Source of the DNA: DATLYT01 sp035574455
Lineage (GTDB): Bacteria > Bacteroidota > Ignavibacteria > UBA10030
Assembly (NCBI GenBank): GCA_035574455.1
Contig: DATLYT010000131.1
Span: 1 to 5,062 of the forward strand
Length of the DNA stretch: 5,062 nucleotides
Direction of reading: 5' to 3'
The notes beneath the pieces are model-generated. The model saw only the letters and a program-made list of their open reading frames with translations, searched no databases and was not told where the DNA came from. Made by a program: the position numbers and the translations under genes. Each line of letters begins with the position of its first letter. The stretch's first letter is position 1. Shown here one piece after another: positions 1 through 5,062 of the stretch.

Positions 1-171
1 TCGTTGATCCATCGAGTGAAGAGTGCCGACTTGCAGCAACCAGCTCGACGTCCTGCCCATACGTCATTCATCACGGAGAAAGCTGAGCGCGAACTCGGCA
101 TCAAACCGCTTAGCGTGCGCGAAGGACTTGCCATGCTCAAACAGGAATTAGAACAGGCTCGGAAGAATTAG
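1..171 (+). CDS. C-terminal end of an SDR-family sugar-nucleotide reductase (RmlD-like), 5' truncated
   Basis: Frame 1 is open from the window edge to a TAG at 169-171, giving the last 56 residues of a protein whose start lies outside the window. The visible part reads ARRPAHTSFITEKAERELGI, followed by KPLSVREGL and a charged C-terminal helix (QELEQARKN). In the RmlD/NAD-dependent epimerase superfamily, the C-terminal substrate-binding part typically ends with an 'RPxxSxLxxxKxxxxLGIxPxxxxEGL' pattern, which this tail matches. RmlD enzymes reduce dTDP-4-keto-rhamnose with NADPH in cell-envelope sugar synthesis. The Rossmann domain and the YxxxK active site are not visible here, so the substrate cannot be assigned, and another SDR such as a UDP-sugar epimerase or a methionine adenosyltransferase beta-like protein is possible. 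The next gene starts 21 nt downstream on the same strand, so co-transcription is likely. Confidence 0.55.
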   Translation, partial: SLIHRVKSADLQQPARRPAHTSFITEKAERELGIKPLSVREGLAMLKQELEQARKN

Positions 172-192
172 GACGACATCCGAAAGAAACCA

Positions 193-858
193 ATGGAAAT
201 TCTCCTCCCTGTCGTTGCAGGTTTTACACTCGGCTGCATCCATGCCTTCGACGCAGATCATGTCGTCGCTGTCACTGCATTCGCCAGCAAGACGCGCAAC
301 GCATTTGCTGCGGCGAAGTTTGGGTTTCTCTGGGGACTCGGTCATACGGCAACGCTGGTACTCCTCGGTTTGTTTTCGCTTGCCTTCCGCTTTATGATCC
401 CGCCTCTGGTCGAATCGATTGCCGAAATTGCCGTCGGCATGTTACTCGTCGCCATCGGCGTCTGGGTGCTTCGAGGTGTCGCACAGCGTCATCGTCTCCA
501 TATCCATCGCCACACACATGATGGTACAACGCATGTTCATCTTCATTCCCACGCCAGGAGTGAAGACCACCGGCACCGCCATTCGATGTTTCTTGTGGGC
601 GCAACACACGGCTTTGCAGGCACGGCGTCGGTGATGGTGATGATCCCCGTGGCGATGACGCAAACGGTCTCCGTTGCTGCACTCTATCTTGTTCTGTTTG
701 GAATCGGCACCATGCTCGCCATGAGCGTTTTCGCCTTTGTGGTCGGACAGATCAGCGCTCGGATCGATTCGCCTCGAACAATACCGATTGTGCAAGTCCT
801 CTCTGGCACGCTCAGTGTCGCCGTTGGATGTCTCTGGATTGGAGAAAAAATCCTGTGA
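193..858 (+). CDS. NicO/UreH-family nickel/cobalt permease with His-rich cytoplasmic or periplasmic loop
   Basis: This is a 221-residue integral membrane protein predicted to move Ni2+ or Co2+ across the inner membrane. Six hydrophobic segments are visible at about residues 3-30, 42-68, 76-97, 133-155, 159-186 and 198-217. The first contains H17-AFDA-D22-H23, the HX4DH signature that is essential in NiCoT-type nickel/cobalt permeases. The second contains LGHTATL (49-55), resembling the second NiCoT motif (LGHS/T), and the fourth contains a further GATHGFAG (136-143). Residues 100-130, between segments 3 and 4, hold 12 histidines in 31 positions, a metal-binding loop common in this superfamily. 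The length suits the short NicO/UreH branch rather than the roughly 330-residue HoxN branch. ATG 193 has only a weak GAAAG upstream, but it begins directly before the first membrane segment. The stop overlaps the start of the next gene by 4 nt. No urease, hydrogenase or cobalamin gene is in view to decide between nickel and cobalt. Confidence 0.85.
   Translation: MEILLPVVAGFTLGCIHAFDADHVVAVTAFASKTRNAFAAAKFGFLWGLGHTATLVLLGLFSLAFRFMIPPLVESIAEIAVGMLLVAIGVWVLRGVAQRHRLHIHRHTHDGTTHVHLHSHARSEDHRHRHSMFLVGATHGFAGTASVMVMIPVAMTQTVSVAALYLVLFGIGTMLAMSVFAFVVGQISARIDSPRTIPIVQVLSGTLSVAVGCLWIGEKIL
841..844 (+). promoter_or_regulatory. Shine-Dalgarno site (GGAG) that selects GTG 855
   Basis: GGAG, followed by an A-run, lies 10 nt before the GTG at 855 and inside the end of the permease gene. 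It is the clearest ribosome binding site in the window. It lies downstream of the alternative ATG at 828, so it cannot serve that start. It therefore supports GTG 855 as the start of the EEP lipoprotein. Confidence 0.65.
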
Positions 859-917
859 AGCTTCTTCGTCACCAGATACTTGCGGTTGTTGCCGTCTTCG
901 CTCTACTTGTTGGCTGC
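855..917 (+). other. Type II (lipoprotein) signal peptide with lipobox LVGC
   Basis: The first 21 codons from GTG 855 encode a short basic n-region (Lys2, Arg5), a hydrophobic core rich in Val, Ala and Leu, and the lipobox Leu18-Val19-Gly20-Cys21. The Cys codon TGC lies at 915-917. The next residues (SGGKSESD) form the flexible, polar linker typical after a lipidated cysteine, and the EEP domain starts about 12 residues later. Confidence 0.85.
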
Positions 918-1679
918 TCCGGAGGGAAGTCGGAGTCCGATGCCATCACGTTACGGGTGATGACCTACAACATTCATCATGGTGAGGGAGTTGACGGCAA
1001 GGTCGATATCGAGCGAATTGCCAAGCTCATCCGCGATGCAAAAGCTGATATTGTAGCACTCCAGGAAGTCGATCGCGGAGTAGAGCGAACAAAGAAGATC
1101 GATATTATGACGATGCTGGCAGATATGACGGGCCTGACATACGCTTTCGGCAAGAACATCGACTATCAGGGTGGGGATTATGGCAACGGGATCCTTACCC
1201 GATTTCCTATCATCGAGGAGCGGAACTTGCACTACAAAATGATTCGCGAAGGCGAACAGCGGGGACTCTTGCAGCTCGTGCTGGACGTCCGCGGCCAGGA
1301 AATCGTGGTGATGAATACCCACATCGACTATCGACAGGATGACTCCGAGCGTGTGTTGAATGTCGGCGAATTGCGTGAAGCGGCAAAACGGTACGGCCCG
1401 CGCACGGTGATTGTCTGCGGCGATTTTAACGACCTACCGGCCAGCAGAACGATCAGCCTGATGAGAGAGGCTTTCGTTGATACGTGGGAAGCAGTGGGGC
1501 AAGGCGAGGGATTCACGTATCCGACAGCAACACCTGAGAAAAGAATTGATTATATTTTCGTCTCAAAACCGACGTCGAGCGGCTCAAGCGTCGTTCGCCC
1601 CGTCTCGGCACAGGTTCTCCGGAGTGAGGCATCTGACCATCTGCCGGTTCTTGTAGAGTTCAGAATATCAACTAACTAA
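855..1679 (+). CDS. Endonuclease/exonuclease/phosphatase (EEP) family lipoprotein
   Basis: This is a 274-residue secreted, lipid-anchored metal-dependent phosphohydrolase. Starting at GTG 855, the protein opens with MKLLRHQ, a hydrophobic stretch (residues 8-19) and the lipobox LVGC with Cys at residue 21, a textbook type II signal peptide. Ser after the Cys would allow outer-membrane sorting under the rule known from E. coli. A longer frame from ATG 828 adds nine charged or polar residues and loses the spacing to GGAG 841, so I reject it. The EEP fold motifs are complete and in order: MTYNIHHGEG (Asn39), ALQEVDRG (metal-ligand Glu71), GNGILTR (111-117), NTHIDY (His156), CGDFNDLP (Asp190, Asn192), RIDYIF (Asp232) and the terminal SEASDHLPV (Asp261, His262). 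The family includes AP endonucleases, DNase I, sphingomyelinases and inositol-polyphosphate phosphatases, so the substrate is open. The export signal points to an extracytoplasmic nucleic acid, lipid or phosphoester. The GTGA overlap with the permease stop suggests translational coupling. Confidence 0.85.
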   Translation: MKLLRHQILAVVAVFALLVGCSGGKSESDAITLRVMTYNIHHGEGVDGKVDIERIAKLIRDAKADIVALQEVDRGVERTKKIDIMTMLADMTGLTYAFGKNIDYQGGDYGNGILTRFPIIEERNLHYKMIREGEQRGLLQLVLDVRGQEIVVMNTHIDYRQDDSERVLNVGELREAAKRYGPRTVIVCGDFNDLPASRTISLMREAFVDTWEAVGQGEGFTYPTATPEKRIDYIFVSKPTSSGSSVVRPVSAQVLRSEASDHLPVLVEFRISTN

Positions 1680-1690
1680 CATCAACGACG

Positions 1691-2953
1691 ATGCTCGATA
1701 TCAAATTCATACGCGAAAACTTCGACGCCGTTCGCAAAGGAATTGAGGCGAAGGGCTTAACGGTAAACCTGGGAGAGATTATTTCGTTAGACGAGAAGCG
1801 CCGAGCATTAATTCAGGAAAGCGAGGCACTCAAGGCGAAACGGAATCAGGTATCGGAAGAGATTGGCAAGAAAAAGCGTGAAGGCGCTGACGCAACAGCC
1901 TTGATTGCTGAGATGGACGTTGTTAAAAACCGAATTCAAGCTCTTGACCACCAATTGCGTGAAGTCGAGCAGGCGCTCAACGTGGCACTGCTGAATGTGC
2001 CGAATCTTCCGCATCCGTCTGTACCCATCGGCAAGACCCCTGCCGACAACAAAGAGATCTCGCAATGGGGCGAACCGCCTGTAGTGGACTTTCCACTCAA
2101 GCCTCATTGGGAGCTGGCGGAGAAGTTGGGAATCATCGATTTTGCTCGCGGAGCGAAGGTTACGGGGGCGGGATTTCCCTTCTATGTGGGAAAAGGAGCA
2201 ACGCTTGAGCGCGCCCTCATTAATTTTTTTCTTGACCAAGCGGCGCAACGAGGTTACCAAGAGCTTGCTCCGCCTATCGTCATCAACGAAGACAGTGCAC
2301 GCGGAACCGGCCAGCTTCCAGATAAAGAAGATTTGATGTACGTCGTTGAGCGCGACCAGCTGTACTTGATCCCGACAGCCGAAGTGCCCGTCAGCAATTT
2401 CCATCGCGATGAAATTCTTGCGGAAAAAGACCTCCCGATTCGGTACGCTTCGTACACCCCGTGCTTCCGACGTGAGGCGGGGTCGTACGGTAAGGACGTG
2501 CGAGGGTTGAATCGTATCCACCAGTTCGATAAGGTCGAGCTGGTGAAATTCGTCCACCCGGCAACGTCGTATGATGAGCTGGAATCACTTCGCCAGGATG
2601 CCGAACATCTTCTGCAACTACTCGGACTCCGCTATCGCGTCCTCTTGATGTGCACAGGCGACATGGGCTTCACACAGTCGAAGAAGTATGACCTCGAAGT
2701 CTGGGCACCGGGTCAGCAAAAATGGCTGGAGGTTTCTTCCTGTAGTAACTTTGAAGCATTTCAAGCGAGGAGAATGAACGTCCGCTTTAAACCGGCCGGC
2801 GGAAAACCGGAGTTCGTCCATACGCTGAACGGCTCCGGACTGGCACTTCCCCGCGTGGTTGCCGCATTGTTAGAACATTATCAAACACCCGAAGGCAAGG
2901 TCATTATCCCGAAGGTTTTACATCCCTACACGAAGTTTGAAACTATCGGCTAA
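1691..2953 (+). CDS. serS: Seryl-tRNA synthetase
   Basis: This class II aminoacyl-tRNA synthetase charges tRNA-Ser (and tRNA-Sec where present) with serine in the cytoplasm. The 420-residue length is normal for bacterial SerRS. The N-terminal MLDIKFIREN start is typical. It leads into the long antiparallel coiled-coil arm at about residues 30-100, which is rich in Glu, Lys, Arg and Gln and binds the tRNA-Ser variable arm. Motif 1 lies around residues 168-198. The serine-binding TAE loop is at 229-231 (PTAEVP). Motif 2 contains FRRE at 259-262 and continues to HQFDKVE at 277-283. SSCSNFEAFQARR (349-361) is the conserved serine and ATP site strand. Motif 3 is NGSGLALPR (380-388) with Arg388, and the usual HPY ending follows. 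No key residue is missing. The gene begins 11 nt after the EEP stop with no visible Shine-Dalgarno sequence and no room for a T-box leader, so it probably shares the upstream transcript. Confidence 0.98.
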   Translation: MLDIKFIRENFDAVRKGIEAKGLTVNLGEIISLDEKRRALIQESEALKAKRNQVSEEIGKKKREGADATALIAEMDVVKNRIQALDHQLREVEQALNVALLNVPNLPHPSVPIGKTPADNKEISQWGEPPVVDFPLKPHWELAEKLGIIDFARGAKVTGAGFPFYVGKGATLERALINFFLDQAAQRGYQELAPPIVINEDSARGTGQLPDKEDLMYVVERDQLYLIPTAEVPVSNFHRDEILAEKDLPIRYASYTPCFRREAGSYGKDVRGLNRIHQFDKVELVKFVHPATSYDELESLRQDAEHLLQLLGLRYRVLLMCTGDMGFTQSKKYDLEVWAPGQQKWLEVSSCSNFEAFQARRMNVRFKPAGGKPEFVHTLNGSGLALPRVVAALLEHYQTPEGKVIIPKVLHPYTKFETIG

Positions 2954-3002
2954 TCTTTCGCTGTTCTGTATTAGTCTTCGCTTTTCATTTTATTAAACCA
3001 TC
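2954..3002 (+). other. Spacer between serS and the ABC gene; no assigned signal
   Basis: This 49-nt stretch is AT- and pyrimidine-rich. It contains an imperfect direct repeat (TCTTTCGCT at 2954-2962 and TCTTCGCTT at 2975-2983). A 5-bp AT-rich inverted repeat (CTAAT at 2950-2954, ATTAG at 2970-2974) lacks a GC stem and is too weak to call a terminator. The T/A-rich end (TTTTATTAAACC) lies just before GTG 3003 and has no Shine-Dalgarno sequence. A promoter here is possible, but I see no match good enough to mark. Confidence 0.4.
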
Positions 3003-4766
3003 GTGAAGTCTCTTCTTCGTCTTAAACCGTACTTGCTTCGCTACAAGAGGACCCTCATCCTCGGTCTCTTGACCGTCGTCGGCAGCAATCTGTTCTCGGT
3101 TTTCCAGCCGCTGTTTCTCGGCTATGCCGTCGACGAGCTAAAACGCGGCATCGAGATGAATGTGTACGTAACGACCGACCTGATGATGTGGGCACTCTTC
3201 ATCGTTGGGTTCTCCCTCATTGCGGGATTCTTCACCTTTCTCACGCGACAAACCATCATTGTGGTTTCGCGGCACATCGAGTACGACCTGCGGAACGATT
3301 TCCTCGCGCATCTCCAAACGTTGCACTATTCGTACTTCCAGAACACACCGACGGGCGACTTGATGGCACACGCTACAAACGACATCGCCGCCGTCCGGAA
3401 CGTCCTCGGTCCCGGCATCATGTATCCGTCAGACACGCTCATGACCTTCACCATGGTCCTGACAATGATGCTGATTACCGATTGGCAGCTGACGCTTCTT
3501 GCTCTGCTTCCCCTTCCGCTTGTTTCCATTGCCGTGTATCGCCTCAGTAAGGCGGTCAATCAGAAATTCACTGAGCGGCAGGAACAGTTCTCTAAACTGA
3601 CGACGCGCGCACAGGAGAATCTCTCGGGCATTCGTGTCATCAAAGCTTATGTGCGCGAGAAGTTCGAGATCGAACGATTTCGCCAGATCAGCTGGGACTA
3701 CCTCAAGAAAAACCTTGTCCTCGCCCGCGTACAATCGATCATGTGGCCGCTGATGTTTGTGCTCGTCGGCTTTTCGATTCTGATGGTGATGTATTTTGGC
3801 GGTCTGCGAGTCATCGACGGAAAGATCACCATCGGCACGCTGACGGCGTTCTTCGGCTACCTGGTGATGCTCATCTGGCCGATGATCGCGTTCGGCTGGG
3901 TCGCAAACCTTATGCAGCAGGGCGCGGCATCCATGTCCCGCTTAGTAAAGATTTTCGATACAGAGCCTGAAATCAGGGACACCGAAGCCACCGACCACTC
4001 GATCACAACGATCCGTGGAGAGATCGAATTTCGCAACGTCTCCTTCACCCATAAGAACGCCGAAACACCAACACTACGCAACATCAACCTCAAGATCGAA
4101 CAGGGAATGACGGTTGCTATCGTCGGCTACACTGGGTCGGGAAAAACCACTCTGGTCAATCTCATCCCGAGACTCTACGATGTTACGTCCGGCGAGCTGT
4201 TGATCGACGGAATCGACATCCGAAAAATCCCGATTCACGTCCTGCGTTCACAGATTGGTTTTGTACCCCAGGAGACCTTTCTCTTCTCCGAGACCATTGC
4301 AGAGAATATCCTGTACGGTGTGGACAACGGCCGCGACGAAGAACACCTCCTCCGAGCTGCAGAGATTGCACAAATTTCCAAGGATGTTGCGGAGTTTCCG
4401 AAGCGATTTGAGACGATGATCGGCGAGCGGGGTATCACGCTCTCAGGTGGACAGAAGCAACGCACGAGCATTGCCCGCGCGCTCATCCGTGAACCGAAAA
4501 TTCTGATTTTGGACGATGCCCTCTCGTCGGTCGACACGTACACGGAGGAGGAAATTCTCAAGCGACTTCACGACTTCATGAAAGGCAGAACGAGCATCAT
4601 TATCAGTCATCGCATCTCCACGGTCAAGAACGCCGACCTGATTTGCGTGCTCGATAAGGGTGAGATTGTTGAGCGCGGAACGCACGAGGAGCTTGTTGCA
4701 CGCGGCGGCATTTACGCGCAGCTCTACGAGAAACAACTGTTGGAGCAAGAGCTTGAAGAGATGTGA
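3003..4766 (+). CDS. Heterodimeric ABC exporter, degenerate-site half (TM287/BmrC/YheI-like), permease fused to ATPase
   Basis: This 587-residue half-transporter is an inner-membrane type IV ABC exporter. The membrane domain (about residues 1-320) shows six hydrophobic segments near 18-40, 60-85, 137-158, 160-180, 243-268 and 276-300. The nucleotide-binding domain (about 339-575) carries Walker A GYTGSGKTT (375-383), Q-loop Gln423 (VPQETF), GERG before the signature LSGGQ (480-484), Walker B LILDD (501-505), D-loop SSVD (508-511) and H-loop His536 (ISHR). The residue after Walker B, normally the catalytic Glu, is Asp505. This substitution marks the degenerate half of heterodimeric exporters such as TM287/TM288 and BmrC/BmrD. 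The partner gene follows at 4868. These systems export lipophilic drugs, lipids or peptides; the sequence does not show the substrate. The start is GTG 3003, which gives MKSLLRLKPYLLRYK, the usual N-terminal elbow helix, so no residues appear missing. No Shine-Dalgarno sequence is visible. Confidence 0.93.
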   Translation: MKSLLRLKPYLLRYKRTLILGLLTVVGSNLFSVFQPLFLGYAVDELKRGIEMNVYVTTDLMMWALFIVGFSLIAGFFTFLTRQTIIVVSRHIEYDLRNDFLAHLQTLHYSYFQNTPTGDLMAHATNDIAAVRNVLGPGIMYPSDTLMTFTMVLTMMLITDWQLTLLALLPLPLVSIAVYRLSKAVNQKFTERQEQFSKLTTRAQENLSGIRVIKAYVREKFEIERFRQISWDYLKKNLVLARVQSIMWPLMFVLVGFSILMVMYFGGLRVIDGKITIGTLTAFFGYLVMLIWPMIAFGWVANLMQQGAASMSRLVKIFDTEPEIRDTEATDHSITTIRGEIEFRNVSFTHKNAETPTLRNINLKIEQGMTVAIVGYTGSGKTTLVNLIPRLYDVTSGELLIDGIDIRKIPIHVLRSQIGFVPQETFLFSETIAENILYGVDNGRDEEHLLRAAEIAQISKDVAEFPKRFETMIGERGITLSGGQKQRTSIARALIREPKILILDDALSSVDTYTEEEILKRLHDFMKGRTSIIISHRISTVKNADLICVLDKGEIVERGTHEELVARGGIYAQLYEKQLLEQELEEM

Positions 4767-4867
4767 GGTCAATAAAGGGTTGTAGAAAATGTTAGACAGT
4801 ATTGTCGGCAGATCCAGAAAAACGACATCACGTTGTTCATTGTTCATTTTGAATTTTTTATTACTCA
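4767..4867 (+). other. AT-rich spacer between the two ABC half-transporter genes
   Basis: This 101-nt spacer is the longest in the window and much more AT-rich than the flanking genes, especially at 4833-4867. It holds a tandem 7-mer, a T-run (GAATTTTTTATTA at 4851-4863) and a 4-bp inverted repeat GACA-gtat-TGTC at 4795-4806. There is no GC-rich hairpin followed by a T-run, so no terminator is called. No credible small reading frame was found on the + strand. The start of the second ABC gene has only A/T-rich sequence upstream and no Shine-Dalgarno sequence. Confidence 0.45.
4834..4847 (+). repeat. Two tandem copies of TGTTCAT
   Basis: TGTTCAT occurs twice back to back (4834-4840 and 4841-4847), followed by a T-rich tract. 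It could be a remnant of a low-complexity intergenic repeat or part of an AT-rich upstream region for the next gene. With only two copies, chance is also possible. Confidence 0.5.
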
Positions 4868-5062
4868 ATGCACGAAGAAGAAGTCCTCGGTAAAGCGTAC
4901 GATGCACGCCTGATGAGGCGGCTGCTCAAGTACCTCCGGCCGTATCGCTGGCATGTGGCGCTCGGAATCCTGCTCAGCATTCTCGTGAGTTTGCTCGAAG
5001 CCGTGCGGCCATACTTCACCAAAATCGCCGTCGATGTCGACATCGCCGCCAAAGACAAAATG
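4868..5062 (+). CDS. Heterodimeric ABC exporter, second half (TM288/BmrD/YheH-like), 3' truncated by window end
   Basis: ATG 4868 opens a frame that runs without a stop to the last base, giving the first 65 residues of a second ABC half-transporter. It begins MHEEEVLGKAYDARLMRRLL, an acidic N-terminal tail followed by a basic amphipathic elbow helix (KYLRPYRWH). The first membrane segment spans about residues 28-45 and ends in EAVRPYFTKIAVD, the pattern usually found at the end of TM1 in MdlB/YheH/TM288-type proteins. The ATPase domain lies beyond the window. Its position directly after a degenerate-site ABC half on the same strand supports a heterodimer. From that family knowledge, the missing part should carry the catalytic Glu after Walker B and a non-canonical signature motif. 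The start fits the N-terminal tail known from this subfamily; the next in-frame ATG (Met16) would cut into the elbow helix. Confidence 0.85.
   Translation, partial: MHEEEVLGKAYDARLMRRLLKYLRPYRWHVALGILLSILVSLLEAVRPYFTKIAVDVDIAAKDKM

Noticed and set aside
442..795. A His-, Cys- and Met-containing - strand frame opposite the permease.
   Set aside because: Its composition comes from the antisense of the His-rich loop and membrane segments. There is no independent evidence of coding.
828..854. ATG 828 as the start of the EEP gene.
   Set aside because: It places nine polar residues before a perfect lipoprotein signal, has no ribosome binding site at proper spacing, and gives a longer overlap with the permease gene.
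1808..2557. A 249-codon open frame on the - strand inside serS.
   Set aside because: It lies wholly antisense to a fully conserved seryl-tRNA synthetase, and its product has no recognisable domain or plausible start context. It is a by-product of codon use in serS.
2950..2990. Possible terminator after serS formed by CTAAT and ATTAG.
   Set aside because: The stem is only 5 bp and all but one pair are A-T, with a 15-nt loop, so it would not be stable. The downstream T-richness is not a continuous run.
4795..4806. Small inverted repeat GACA-gtat-TGTC as an operator.
   Set aside because: Four-base arms are expected by chance in a spacer of this size, and no regulator gene or second copy is present.
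4833..4863. Possible sigma70-like promoter (TTGTTC, then TTTTAT) before the second ABC gene.
   Set aside because: The matches to both hexamers are poor, and the implied transcript start would fall at the start codon. The sequence is simply AT-rich, and I also see no good Bacteroidota-type TAnnTTTG box.
4443..4907. A 154-codon - strand frame spanning the end of the first ABC gene, the spacer and the start of the second.
   Set aside because: Most of it mirrors conserved ABC ATPase codons, no family is recognisable, and it would overlap two well-supported + strand genes.

Overview
The window is an ordinary bacterial chromosome segment in which every gene lies on the + strand. It is about 50-55% GC by eye and very tightly packed. 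Most starts lack a clear Shine-Dalgarno sequence and the spacers are AT-rich. Together with the tandem TM287/TM288-type ABC exporter genes, this would fit a member of the Bacteroidota/Chlorobiota/Ignavibacteriota group. That is a weak inference, because no marker in the window fixes the taxon.

Layout. Bases 1-171 are the 3' end of an SDR gene, probably an RmlD-like sugar-nucleotide reductase. Next, at 193-858, is a six-helix NicO/UreH-type nickel/cobalt permease with the HX4DH signature and a striking histidine-rich loop. A lipoprotein of the endonuclease/exonuclease/phosphatase (EEP) fold follows at 855-1679; its best start is a GTG that overlaps the permease stop in a GTGA junction. Seryl-tRNA synthetase is at 1691-2953. 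The last part carries two half-transporter ABC genes. The first (3003-4766) is complete and has Asp in place of the catalytic Glu after Walker B. The second starts at 4868 and runs off the end of the window.

The first four genes have gaps of 21, -4 and 11 nt and probably form one transcription unit. The permease and the EEP lipoprotein are the most tightly coupled pair. The ABC genes follow after 49 nt and are separated from each other by an AT-rich 101-nt spacer. They very probably encode the two halves of one heterodimeric exporter, with the degenerate half first, as in TM287/TM288 and BmrC/BmrD.

I found no tRNA or rRNA gene, CRISPR array, insertion sequence, phage gene, convincing terminator or riboswitch. 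I see no clear sign of an undescribed multi-gene system. The points most worth a second look are the NicO-EEP coupling, the His-rich loop and the asymmetric ABC pair.
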